A stretch of 50,532 nucleotides of DNA from Planktothrix tepida PCC 9214 (GCF_900009145.1 NZ_LN889815.1:1-50532), one strand, 5' to 3'. Positions 9,269 through 17,476 are shown, counted from the first letter of the stretch. Notes: generated by a model not told the origin, from the sequence alone. Made by a program: numbers and translations.

Positions 9269-10327
9269 TATCCCTCTTCTGTCAGTCTCCGAGGAGTAAA
9301 ATTAGAAAATAAACCAGATGGGTAGCTAGAAGGGAGATAGGGTAATGGATGTAGAATTACAGATGCTCAAACATTTAGCCCGAGATGCACAACCAACAGT
9401 TTCCGTGATTGATGAATATTGCCAAGGTTATAAAGACCTATTCCCAGAAGTTATAAGTTACGAATGTTTTAAATACTTACATCTAGGAATCATCTCACCA
9501 ATTCCGAGAAAATCTTTACCTGAAATTGCTAAAATAGTAGGAATTAGATCGCCACAATCACTCCTATCAGTACATTAGATAAATTTGGATTACCTTGGGT
9601 GCTGTCAATAAGAAGTAATCATGGAGTCTGGATGTCAAGCCATCAGACAGTTAGGACAAACAAATGGTGTAAATTTGAGAGAATTTTTAGCAATGAAGAA
9701 TCAGAAACTAGATATATTAGAGAAATCATATTTGGGAAAAGAAGTCCGAGAACCTATTGGGAAATTACCACAGATCCAGAAACGATGCCAGAAGCCTCAA
9801 CTTCGTTTGTGATGACAAATTTAACAGAGAACAGAAGCCAGCTTAAAAAGACATTAGGTAATTTATACGGGTTAAGAACATGGGTGGAATATGGATTTCG
9901 ACAATGTAAACAAGAACTGGGTTGGACTGATTATCGGTTGACGGATTTTCCAGATATAGAAAAATGGTGGGAAATCATTTTCTGTGTGTATTTAATGATT
10001 AGTTTCAACTCCGAAGTTTTCCGGTCTTTAAGTCAAGGTATTCCCCGAGAATCTGAGAGCAAAAAAACACCGCAGATTGCTCGAATCACCGACAATGGAA
10101 TCATAAAGAGGGATGGAAAAATGTTTTAAATAATCTGCGTTTAATAATTCAGCCTACTATTATATTGTGGTTGATTGTCCCGTGGCTAGATATTTTTCCT
10201 GACCGTTATTTATTGCGTGGTTTTCATAAATTAATTCAGAATATTAATCAATTTCAATCTTATTTTCCGAATGGATAACTCTACTTTTTATGACTTGTTG
10301 ATTTCGGAGACTGACAGAAGAGGGATA
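9269..10327 (+). mobile_element. Defective IS701-type insertion element with perfect inverted ends
   Basis: The two ends, 9269-9292 and 10304-10327, are perfect 24-bp inverted copies; the core is CTCTTCTGTCAGTCTCCGA on the left. Between them lies a damaged IS701-family transposase gene. The element is about 1.06 kb, shorter than usual because the centre of the transposase is deleted. No 4-bp target duplication is visible: the flanks are CTAC and TCTC. The left flank belongs to an IS5-type transposase and the right flank to an xisH gene, which suggests the copy marks a recombination joint rather than a simple insertion. Confidence 0.8.
9345..10278 (+). pseudogene. IS701-family transposase, internally deleted and frameshifted
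   Basis: Three pieces in different frames are recognisable. The N-terminus is at 9345-9578 (SVIDEYCQGYKDLFPEV, SPIPRKSLPEIAKIVGI). The C-terminal half is at about 9606-10129 (IRSNHGV, ERIFSNEESETRYIREIIFG, YGLRTWVEYGFRQCKQELGW). The tail at about 10127-10278 reads NNLRLIIQPTIILWLIVPWL. The part between SPQSLL and IRSNHGV, which in intact IS701 transposases carries the first two catalytic Asp residues, is gone. The third acidic residue (Glu of WVEYGF) remains. It cannot encode an active enzyme. Confidence 0.8.
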
Positions 10328-10451
10328 TCTCCTCTTGAACAGCATCAAAAATAAGTAACTTAAGTTGATGTTCAGCAATTAATTCTTGAATAAATCGATT
10401 GGTAAAAAAGTCATTATATACATCTTGGTTTATTGCCAAATACAAAATCCT
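10326..10451 (-). pseudogene. xisH fragment (C-terminal 41 codons)
   Basis: Reading leftward from 10451, the frame gives RILYLAINQDVYNDFF, then TNRFIQELIAEHQLKLLIFD, then AVQEEI, ending at the inverted repeat of the IS701-type element. This matches the conserved C-terminus of XisH (compare RILYLAVPELVYNSFFQLDF in the intact copy at 45402). Everything upstream of the Arg codon is lost, and the last residues are replaced by IS sequence. No xisI partner is adjacent. From 10452 to 10669 I see nothing else coding. Confidence 0.7.
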
Positions 10452-10669
10452 AAGCTGACATATTATAGTAACCTTACCCTTCTAGCGAACTGCGATCGCA
10501 CTGCCAAAACTTCTCCCCACTTGCATAAACATCCTCCTCCCCAACGATACAGAAATAAGGGGCAAAAACACCAGGTAGCCACAAAAAAAGAAAAATTCCC
10601 ACGCTACCTCTGCATAAAACTCAAACAACCCCACGACTAAACATTAGAAAGCAATCAAGAGGTTACTAA

Positions 10670-11209
10670 ATGACACGCCAAGTCGATCTTAACGAACTCC
10701 GACGCACGATGCTAGATAACCAAAGACGCGGAGAAATTCTCCCCACTAGCACAGCCAGAAAAATTTCTGTTGATCGTGACGGAAAAATTATCCTTGGGGA
10801 TACAGAGGGACGTATAACTTCTGAAGTGCAGCAAGGAATTTGGGCTGCAACGCTGCTAGAACGTGATCGCCAAATTGTTGCTCATAAGTTGCCCTCTAAT
10901 ACTCAAGAACTCTCCATCGGTGGAGTAACAGGTTGGGGCTACCGTATCGTTAGTGAGTTAGGCGATCCTTATATGCTATTCGCTTACAACGATGGCAGCT
11001 TATACCAAGTCTTAGTTGTTGCACCTGATCTCGTTGGTCTTTGTAACCCTCACGATGTACATCTGTTCAATGATGGTCGCATTTGCTTTGGTGATACTGG
11101 CGGACTTCCTACATTAGAACAAGCCTACGCCAAATCTGTAGTTTGGGCGACAGGCTTCAGCGTTTTCGCCCGCACGGGTCAGTTCCCTTTTTCTACCAAC
11201 AACCTTTAA
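10670..11209 (+). CDS. Prokaryotic E2-like (ubiquitin-conjugating-type) protein
   Basis: Encodes 179 residues; the ribosome site AGAGG lies 9 nt before the ATG. The second half has an E2-like order of elements: a strand pair YMLFAYNDGSLYQVLVVAPD (residues 101-120), then HDVHLFNDGRICFGDTGG, with Cys139 in GRIC placed as in E2 catalytic sites (HPN...G.IC). Helices follow (TLEQAYAKSVVWATGF). Prokaryotic E2 families of this kind sit beside JAB and E1 (ThiF) genes, as here: the next gene, 99 bp downstream, encodes JAB-E2-like-E1. Expected role: accept a ubiquitin-like modifier from the E1 on Cys139. No modifier gene is evident nearby. The E2 call rests on the motif and the neighbour. Confidence 0.7.
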   Translation: MTRQVDLNELRRTMLDNQRRGEILPTSTARKISVDRDGKIILGDTEGRITSEVQQGIWAATLLERDRQIVAHKLPSNTQELSIGGVTGWGYRIVSELGDPYMLFAYNDGSLYQVLVVAPDLVGLCNPHDVHLFNDGRICFGDTGGLPTLEQAYAKSVVWATGFSVFARTGQFPFSTNNL

Positions 11210-11238
11210 GAATTTGTAGCACCTCATGTTCTAAAAAG

Positions 11239-11267
11239 CTGGATTTCTTGAACAAGCAGAAATCCAG
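11239..11267 (+). promoter_or_regulatory. Intercistronic hairpin between the E2-like and E1-fusion genes
   Basis: CTGGATTTCT (11239-11248) and AGAAATCCAG (11258-11267) form a perfect 10-bp stem with a 9-base loop. A G-T and an A-T pair can extend it. There is no T-run after it, so it is not a classical terminator. It could set the relative expression of the two genes by attenuation or RNA stability, or be a copy of a short cyanobacterial palindrome. Confidence 0.4.
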
Positions 11268-11308
11268 TTCTGGACTTACCTCTTTAACTGAAAGTAACTC
11301 ATCAAACC

Positions 11309-13219
11309 ATGTCAAACTTACTGTATATTTCCCAACAAGTCATTCGTGAAATTGAACAGGATATTGCTATCTATCCTCCTGAACGTGGGGGAGCATTACT
11401 AGGGCCAATTGGAAAACCGATTGTAACGCGCTTTCTTTTTGACGGGGAAGCCATTACTAGCTATACAAGTTACCGCCCTTCTCGAACTCTAAATCAACAG
11501 GTTAAGCAGGTCGAACTCTCAGAAAATCTGGAATTGAAAGGAATTATTCACTCTCATCCCAATGGGATGGATCGGCCATCAGGACAAGATGAGTACGAGT
11601 TAAAGGTAGGTCTTGAACTCAATCCCCACATGGCTTTTTACTTAGCACCGATAGTTACTACCCTACAATCTCATCAACATCTACGAGAACATGAATTAAG
11701 GGTAGGACGAGATGCAAAAATCTCCTTCTTCAGTGCTTACCGACAACAAGGCGGTAGCATTCGAGTCGAACCGATAGCTGTTCAAGAAATCAGCGCTATC
11801 GAGTTAGCCCAAATTGAGCAAAACCTAGCACCAGTAGCACTGCCATCATCATCCAAAAAGATATTATTACAACCTCACCTAGAGCGGATTTGTCAGCACT
11901 TCGGCAGCAATGTACCACCTGAAATCTTTATCACTGAAATTGAGGGAATCTCCATCCCCGTTGGTCGTGTCATCCTCAATGGTGGCTTAGAATTGCTTTT
12001 CCTCCTTAGTCAGTCTTACCCTGTGACACCGCCTATCTTGTGGGTAACACCGATGGGGGGAGACACTGAACAGGTAGAACTGCCTTGGTCATTAGTTACA
12101 CCTCCAGAAGAACGGTTGGTCAAGGCTATAACTAGCCTGATCACAGGTCATGGCCCCTACCAAAAAGTCTTCCGACCCTTGGGAAAGTCAGGTCTGACCA
12201 CCGACGCCAAAATCGCCGCTTTAGCTGGCTGGAGTGGTTACTATTCAGAGATTGATCCAAAACAAGCTGCGATAGAACTGCAACAAGGTTTGTTTGCGCG
12301 GAGTACAGGACTCCTCAGCCAACATATTAGTGAGAAGCGGGTATTGATTGCGGGAACAGGTTCGGTGGGTTCATACTTGGCTGAACAGTTGGTTCGCAGT
12401 GGGGTGGGAAAGTCAATACTAATTGACCCTGAAAAGGTGGAAACAGCAAATTTGTGTCGCACGAATTATGAGATCTCGGATATTGGACAGCCGAAGGTGA
12501 AGGCGTTGGGGCGACGGTTGCTCAATATTAACCCGTTGGTGGAGTTGACCTTAGAGGAAAAGAGCTTATCAGCGTATGAGGTAGCAGAGTTTGATGCTTT
12601 GGTACGGGAAGCAGATTTAATTGTGGCGACAACCGATGACCAAGCAGCCCAGCGCATTCTCAACCGTTTTGCTTATTTTCACGGTAAACCTGCGTTGTTT
12701 GTAGGATTATATAAGGGTGCAGAAGGTGGAGAAGTCATTTTTACAATTCCCAAGCGGACTCCCTGCTACCTGTGTGCTACTGCTAACCGCCATCAAGCTG
12801 AATTAGATTTAGGACGGGTAAGTGCGGATGGAGATTATGGAAGCAATGGTCGAGTGATGGGTGAAGTGGCGCTAGTAGCGGATATCCACCACGTTACCAG
12901 CGTTGCGGTGAAGATGGCGCTGTCGTTGTTGCTGCCAGAGGATGCACAGGTGAAGCTGAAGGGATTTTTGAATCCAGCAATTGAGGCGGGGTTTAATTAT
13001 CTGACGCTTTCAATGGTTCCAAATTACTGGTTTTATCCTGCGATTTTTGGGGATACGGCGGGACAGTATGCTTATCAAAGTGTGTGGTTGACCGCGCAGC
13101 ATCGGGAAGAGTGTCCGGTGTGCGGTGGTGTTCATCATCGGGTTGATCCGCGCACAATACCATTGCAGGAGTTACAGGCAGGTGATATTCGCGCTGCTTT
13201 AAGTCGCTCTCTCTCTTAA
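11309..13219 (+). CDS. JAB-E2-like-E1 (ThiF) fusion protein
   Basis: Encodes 636 residues with three domains. (1) JAB/JAMM metalloprotease, about 1-145: Glu25 and the exact metal motif H81-S-H83-x7-S91-x2-D94, so probably active. (2) E2/RWD-like fold, about 185-290: SYPVTPPILWVTP at 236-248 matches the E2 YPxxPP turn. No Cys follows where the E2 catalytic Cys should be, so this part is likely non-catalytic. (3) E1-type adenylation domain, about 340-610: the nucleotide loop GTGSVGS (349-355), IDPEKVETANLCRTNY, and a four-Cys zinc site (C486, C489, C602, C605). JAB would trim or remove a modifier; the E1 would adenylate it. Together with the E2-like neighbour it makes a compact ubiquitin-type pathway without a visible modifier. 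Confidence 0.85.
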   Translation: MSNLLYISQQVIREIEQDIAIYPPERGGALLGPIGKPIVTRFLFDGEAITSYTSYRPSRTLNQQVKQVELSENLELKGIIHSHPNGMDRPSGQDEYELKVGLELNPHMAFYLAPIVTTLQSHQHLREHELRVGRDAKISFFSAYRQQGGSIRVEPIAVQEISAIELAQIEQNLAPVALPSSSKKILLQPHLERICQHFGSNVPPEIFITEIEGISIPVGRVILNGGLELLFLLSQSYPVTPPILWVTPMGGDTEQVELPWSLVTPPEERLVKAITSLITGHGPYQKVFRPLGKSGLTTDAKIAALAGWSGYYSEIDPKQAAIELQQGLFARSTGLLSQHISEKRVLIAGTGSVGSYLAEQLVRSGVGKSILIDPEKVETANLCRTNYEISDIGQPKVKALGRRLLNINPLVELTLEEKSLSAYEVAEFDALVREADLIVATTDDQAAQRILNRFAYFHGKPALFVGLYKGAEGGEVIFTIPKRTPCYLCATANRHQAELDLGRVSADGDYGSNGRVMGEVALVADIHHVTSVAVKMALSLLLPEDAQVKLKGFLNPAIEAGFNYLTLSMVPNYWFYPAIFGDTAGQYAYQSVWLTAQHREECPVCGGVHHRVDPRTIPLQELQAGDIRAALSRSLS

Positions 13220-13247
13220 TAATAGTTGAAACGGTCAATTGCTCGAA

Positions 13248-13274
13248 CTCAGAGGAAATTTTCCTTCCTCTGAG
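13248..13274 (+). terminator. Hairpin after the E1 fusion gene (terminator candidate)
   Basis: CTCAGAGGAA (13248-13257) pairs perfectly with TTCCTCTGAG (13265-13274) around a 7-base loop, 29 bp after the stop codon. The stem is strong, but only GTTTGACATT follows, a weak T-run. Position supports a terminator separating this operon from the next. Confidence 0.5.
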
Positions 13275-13307
13275 GTTTGACATTACAAGCATCACTTCAT
13301 GTGAGTG

Positions 13308-13439
13308 TAAGTAGTCGGACATCAATAAACCGAGATCAGTAAAGAACTGTAAAAATGACTTAATCTCCTACGATTGCCCATTGCCCATTCTAAGAGTGTC
13401 TAATCGCCACAGTTAACTTAACTTTTGACCGACTACTTA
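13308..13439. repeat. Small non-coding inverted-repeat element (MITE candidate)
   Basis: TAAGTAGTCGGAC (13308-13320) and GACCGACTACTTA (13427-13439) are inverted copies matching at 12 of 13 positions, with TA at both outer ends. The 132-bp unit has no reading frame and contains a short direct repeat (CCCATTGCCCATT). This fits a miniature element mobilised in trans by a TA-targeting transposase. No matching full-size element is present in the window. Confidence 0.45.
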
Positions 13440-13700
13440 TACCTCTATAGTTCTCTAGAATTTTCTCGATTCCTCTTAAAAGATTAAATTTTATTACAAA
13501 AGTGGGAGGTCAACGTAAAAATCATGGGTACGCTTCAAATAGAAACATAAACGATGCTCATTCTATACTGCTGAAATCTGAAATTTATGTTGCATTGCAT
13601 AAATCCGAAAGGATTTTTCGATAGTGCAATAAGATTGAAACAAGGTTCAAACGCTCCCTCTCAATAACTTACCTTAGCTTGATCAGGAGGCAATCCCAAT

Positions 13701-14264
13701 ATGCTTAAGTGTCCTGTATGCAGTTCAGATATTACAACAGAAGAAGAAATGTGTCTCAATTGTGGTTATGAGCTAAAACCCCAGCCACTTATAATCGATG
13801 CACCACCTCCAGTTTCTCCGGTTCCTATCCCTGCCCTCGTTGAATTATCAACCGTGGAAACAACTTCTATTATACCTGAGCCACTTGAATTCTCTCCTAA
13901 CGACAAGATTCCTATAACAAGTGCGAACATCATTCTAAAACGTGGTGGGACTAAAACTACACAAATGTTTTCAATTGAAGGAGAAAGAGTAATTATTGGC
14001 CGTTTCGACCCTGATAGTGGCCCTGTTGATATAGATTTAGGCTGCCTACCGGAATCTGAAGCTGAATATATTTCGCGCCACCATGCCGAAATTCGACAGG
14101 ACGGGTCAGGAGAATACTTTATTAAAGATTTGAGTGCTAAAAACGGCACGTTTTTCCGTGCAAGTGGGCAATCCAAGTTTCAGCGCGTCATTGATGAACA
14201 GGTAATTCATGATGGAGACGAGATTGCACTAGGGAATGTCCAATTTGAGTTTCGTGTTGGATAG
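13701..14264 (+). CDS. Zinc ribbon-FHA phosphothreonine-reader protein
   Basis: Encodes 187 residues; ribosome site AGGAGG before the ATG. An N-terminal zinc ribbon (C4-x2-C7 and C18-x2-C21) is followed by a Pro-rich linker (30-65) and an FHA domain (about 75-187). The FHA signature is complete: Gly-Arg at 100-101, SRHHAEI at 125-131 and NGT at 148-150, so it should bind phosphothreonine peptides. The gene opens a set with a pseudokinase-PP2C and a vWA protein (35- and 3-bp gaps). Its likely ligands are targets of the kinases encoded downstream. The same type of zinc ribbon recurs on several kinases and CHAT proteins of this island. Confidence 0.88.
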   Translation: MLKCPVCSSDITTEEEMCLNCGYELKPQPLIIDAPPPVSPVPIPALVELSTVETTSIIPEPLEFSPNDKIPITSANIILKRGGTKTTQMFSIEGERVIIGRFDPDSGPVDIDLGCLPESEAEYISRHHAEIRQDGSGEYFIKDLSAKNGTFFRASGQSKFQRVIDEQVIHDGDEIALGNVQFEFRVG

Positions 14265-14299
14265 CTAATTAAAACTGTTTTGCTGACTGGAGATGTCCT

Positions 14300-16027
14300 G
14301 TGTGTAATTTAGTTTTCTCGAACGAACAAGAATTGCCCTTAGTGCTAGATGATCAAGCTGAACGGACTTCTGACTCGGCACAAGGCATACCAACAGAGTT
14401 AGAAGAACTGATTGAACCTCTCTCAATGTCGCCTCTGCCAAAACCTTTAGTCGCTGATGCTGTGGTAACAGCACCTTGTGAGCAGTCATTTCGTATTGTT
14501 ATGTTACAGCGTACCGAGTCCCAAGTGAACCTTTACGAAGCTGTTAATCAAGACGAGCAAACTGTTTTGCTACGGGAAACGTTGAGTGAAACAGAAGCAG
14601 CAGCGCGATCGCACCACGAAGCAGAAGTTTTAAGGGGTTTGGACTGTGCCATGTTTCCTCAGCTTATGGGTTGCTTTGAAAGTGATCACAGAACCTTTGT
14701 TGTTACTGAATCTTTACCCCTAGATTCTACCCTCGCTGACGTTCTAGCAAGTGTAGAACCACAGCTGCCTGAAATTCTTTCCATACTGGCTCAAGTCACT
14801 TTTGCCCTCAGTCACCTGCACGCAAACGGTTGGGTAAACTTAGGTCTGCGACCCAGCCACATACTCATCCAACCCATAAAAATCCTTGATTGCTCTTACG
14901 CTACTCGCATCGGCGAGATGCCAACTCGTAATTTCTCCCACGCTGGTTACTCTCCACCCGAACTCAGTATGGAAGTGCCAGTCGATGCACGAGATGATAT
15001 TTATGCAGTGGGAGCAATGCTCTACCAAGCAGTGACTGGGCAAAAAATTCCTGAAACAGGCTTAGAGTTCAGCTTCCTACCACCTATTGCTGGCGCACGA
15101 CAGATTATTTCCCGTTGTCTCGGTAGCCGAGAATCGCGTTACGCACAGATGGAACATTTGCATAAAGATTTACTGCGTTTGAAGAACCAGCTCGAGCCAA
15201 AAGTTAGTTATTCCTTAGCCACTACAACTTCTATTGGGTTAGAACCAAGTCGCACCACTAATCAAGATACCTATGGGTATCTGAGTGGGCAACTGGTATC
15301 TGAGATAGAGGATCAAGCTTGGGCGATCATAACTATTGCTGATGGCATGGGAGGTATGGCAGCAGGAGAGGTTGCAAGTGCGGTAGCCGTTAAAGCGGTG
15401 TTAGCAGAAGCTGCTACAACATTTGCTTCCGCTCGTCAGATGACTGCTGACGAACAAACGGAACAGGTCAAACAGTGGGTTAGTACGGCCAATCAACGAG
15501 TCTGTGCAGCGATGGAAAAACACCAAGCACGCGGAGGTTGCACGCTACTTTGTGCTTGTTTAGTAAATCGATGCTTAACGATTGCTCATGTGGGGGACTG
15601 TCGTCTCTACTTGCTCCGGCAAAACGAAGTTAGGCTGCTTACCCGTGATCATTCCCTAGCGCAAGCGCAAGTCTTACAAAATCAAATTCAGATGGAGGAA
15701 GTGCGTCGCCATCCAGATCGCAACCAACTCACCCGTTCCTTGGGCGATCGCCAGCCCCTACCCGATTACTATATCGATACTCTCGAACAAACCACGGATC
15801 AAACGGTCATGGAGTTGCGCTCAGGAGATGTATTGCTGCTGTGCAGCGATGGCTTGTGGGAACCCGTGTTGGAAGCAGATATGCTCCAAGCAGTATGCAA
15901 TCTTACACCAGACTTAAAATCTACCGCTAATGAGTTACTGAAAATTGCTTTGCAGCGGGGTGCGCCAGATAACGCCACCGTTATTTTGTTGCGTCTTGAC
16001 GAAATTACTGTACCAAAGGAAGGATGA
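14300..16027 (+). CDS. Pseudokinase-PP2C phosphatase fusion
   Basis: Encodes 575 residues. Residues about 65-295 have the shape of a Ser/Thr kinase (YSPPELS...DDIYAVGAMLYQAVTG), but the lysine of VAIK is Arg, the HRD loop is NLGLRPSHIL (no Asp) and DFG is DCS, so it is a pseudokinase. Residues about 303-570 are a PP2C phosphatase with NQDTYG, ADGMGGMAAGE, HVGDCRLYLL, LLCSDGLWE and PDNAT, hence probably an active metal-dependent Ser/Thr phosphatase. The only in-frame conventional start is GTG at 14300. The codons just before it would read DWRCPVC, a zinc-ribbon knuckle, so the true N-terminus may be damaged or use an unusual start. The following vWA gene begins 3 bp after the stop. Confidence 0.87.
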   Translation: MCNLVFSNEQELPLVLDDQAERTSDSAQGIPTELEELIEPLSMSPLPKPLVADAVVTAPCEQSFRIVMLQRTESQVNLYEAVNQDEQTVLLRETLSETEAAARSHHEAEVLRGLDCAMFPQLMGCFESDHRTFVVTESLPLDSTLADVLASVEPQLPEILSILAQVTFALSHLHANGWVNLGLRPSHILIQPIKILDCSYATRIGEMPTRNFSHAGYSPPELSMEVPVDARDDIYAVGAMLYQAVTGQKIPETGLEFSFLPPIAGARQIISRCLGSRESRYAQMEHLHKDLLRLKNQLEPKVSYSLATTTSIGLEPSRTTNQDTYGYLSGQLVSEIEDQAWAIITIADGMGGMAAGEVASAVAVKAVLAEAATTFASARQMTADEQTEQVKQWVSTANQRVCAAMEKHQARGGCTLLCACLVNRCLTIAHVGDCRLYLLRQNEVRLLTRDHSLAQAQVLQNQIQMEEVRRHPDRNQLTRSLGDRQPLPDYYIDTLEQTTDQTVMELRSGDVLLLCSDGLWEPVLEADMLQAVCNLTPDLKSTANELLKIALQRGAPDNATVILLRLDEITVPKEG

Positions 16028-16030
16028 ACC

Positions 16031-17434
16031 ATGCTGAATGTCCTTGTTAAATCCCACCGTACCAGCCTCAAAGCTAATGCGACTGAGGTGCAAAAACTCT
16101 TCGTGATGCTCAAGCTAATCCCAAAAACCGAGGTAGCTAAAGCACGGCCCCCATTAGTTTTAGCTTTAGTGATGGACACCAGTAGCTCAATGCAGTTGTT
16201 TGCTGACCAGCAGAAAGCCGAGAATGAAATCAGTAGGAGAGGGCTACAACGGCAACAGCAAACGACTAGCGACGGAAAGTATGAAGTTGTTGACTTATCT
16301 CTGCCTAGCAAACTTGAACAGGCGATCGCATCTGCACACGCTCTGATTGACGACTCCCGGCTCCTACCCGAAGACAAGGTGACAGTCATTCATTTTGACG
16401 ATGATGCCAAGGCGATCTTACCTCTGACACGCTTATCAAGTAAGCAAGCAGCGCATACAGCTATTGATTCTCTACGGCAATACTCAGGCGCAACTCACAT
16501 GGGTAAGGGATTGGACTGTGCTAAACAGCAGTTATGCGATCTTCCAGGACAGGTTGCCAAGCGAGTGTTGTTGCTGACTGATGGGCAAACGTTTGATGAG
16601 TCAGAGTGTCGAGCAGTCGCACCCCAATTTACTGAGGCTAACACACCTATCATTGCGATCGGACTGGGTGATGAGTATAACGAAGAACTATTGCTGGAGT
16701 TAGCGCAAGTTACTCAAGGACGACCTTATCACCTACAAAAGATAGAGGAACTGGGGCAGATTCTCAATGAAGAAGTGGGGACTTCAGTACGAGAAGTGGT
16801 GACGAATCTGCAAGCTACAGTCTCTACCGTTAAAGGAGTGACTTTGGATACCATCACGCGGGTTTACCCCAGTCTCAGTGATGTAAATCTAACGGATTCG
16901 CAGCATCGGCTCGGCAACATTATTGCGGGAGATTACACGGTCTTTATTTTAGAATTCACGGTATCGGGAGTAGGACGACCACCAAGCCGAGTCCGAATTG
17001 CCCAATTAGGATTAGTAGGCGATGCACCTGGCTTAGGACGACGTGAAGAGTTTCCACCACAAGACTTATTTGTGGAATTTACCACAGATGAGAGAGCCAT
17101 CGCCGAAGTAGATCCCGAAGTGCAGGGCTACCTACAGCAAAAAAACGTAGATCGCATGGTTCAGGATGCTGTGCGAAGTGCCAAAGAAGATCCTAATCGA
17201 GCGCGACAGACGTTGCAAGTAGCAGTGAACATGACTAAACGATTGGGTAATTCTGCTGTGACTAAGATGCTGGAAAACACTTTGGACGAATTGAATAAAA
17301 CCGGAACAATTTCTCCTAATACGGCTAAAACAATTCGTGCAGGGGGTAGAACAAAGACTATTAAAACTCAGGGGGCGAAACAAATGGAGAGTGTGCCTTC
17401 GCAAGATGAAATTCGGCGATTGACAGGCGCATAA
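16031..17434 (+). CDS. vWA-domain protein with intact MIDAS
   Basis: Encodes 467 residues. A von Willebrand factor A domain spans about 40-240. The metal-binding MIDAS is intact: D49-x-S51-x-S53 in LVMDTSSSMQ, Thr in SGATHMGKG and Asp in LLLTDGQTF. The region after it (about 250-355) is beta-rich, and the C-terminus (about 370-467) is helical and basic. It follows the PP2C gene by 3 bp, so the two are almost certainly translated together. vWA proteins often act as metal-dependent scaffolds with ATPases, kinases or phosphatases. Here the likely partners are the FHA and PP2C proteins. No MoxR ATPase is encoded nearby. Confidence 0.87.
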   Translation: MLNVLVKSHRTSLKANATEVQKLFVMLKLIPKTEVAKARPPLVLALVMDTSSSMQLFADQQKAENEISRRGLQRQQQTTSDGKYEVVDLSLPSKLEQAIASAHALIDDSRLLPEDKVTVIHFDDDAKAILPLTRLSSKQAAHTAIDSLRQYSGATHMGKGLDCAKQQLCDLPGQVAKRVLLLTDGQTFDESECRAVAPQFTEANTPIIAIGLGDEYNEELLLELAQVTQGRPYHLQKIEELGQILNEEVGTSVREVVTNLQATVSTVKGVTLDTITRVYPSLSDVNLTDSQHRLGNIIAGDYTVFILEFTVSGVGRPPSRVRIAQLGLVGDAPGLGRREEFPPQDLFVEFTTDERAIAEVDPEVQGYLQQKNVDRMVQDAVRSAKEDPNRARQTLQVAVNMTKRLGNSAVTKMLENTLDELNKTGTISPNTAKTIRAGGRTKTIKTQGAKQMESVPSQDEIRRLTGA

Positions 17435-17455
17435 GCATAATAAGGAGGCAGGAAT

Positions 17456-17476
17456 ATGAGAGTTTGTACTGGGTAG
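17456..17476 (+). other. Six-codon open frame with a strong ribosome site
   Basis: TAAGGAGGCAGGAATATG places an excellent AGGAGG 8 nt before ATG, but the frame is only MRVCTG and then TAG. It lies 21 bp after the vWA stop and 130 bp before the ClpN-kinase gene. It may be a leader peptide coupling translation, or the scar of a lost gene start. There is no further evidence. Confidence 0.35.

Larger units (their letters stand above)
13220..13700. other. Intergenic region with hairpin and MITE-like repeat
   Basis: This 481-bp gap separates the ubiquitin-type genes from the phospho-signalling genes. It holds a terminator-like hairpin (13248-13274), a small inverted-repeat element (13308-13439) and about 260 bp of AT-rich sequence with no convincing frame. 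The promoter for the FHA-PP2C-vWA set most likely lies in this last part. Confidence 0.5.

Noticed and set aside
8560-10451. One composite transposon carrying the E2/E1 genes
   Set aside because: The inverted ends enclose only the damaged IS701-type transposase; no matching copy was found to the right of the E1 gene.
10386-10640. An 84-codon plus-strand open frame before the E2-like gene, considered as the missing ubiquitin-like modifier
   Set aside because: Its composition is not protein-like, it lies antisense over the xisH fragment, it lacks a beta-grasp pattern and it has no Gly-rich end.
13766-14176. A 136-codon minus-strand frame opposite the FHA gene
   Set aside because: It is a composition artefact opposite a gene with complete zinc-ribbon and FHA motifs.
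15799-16389. A 196-codon minus-strand frame across the PP2C/vWA junction
   Set aside because: It is Ser/Cys-rich, antisense to two clear genes, and covers conserved motifs such as SDGLWE and DTSSSM of those genes.
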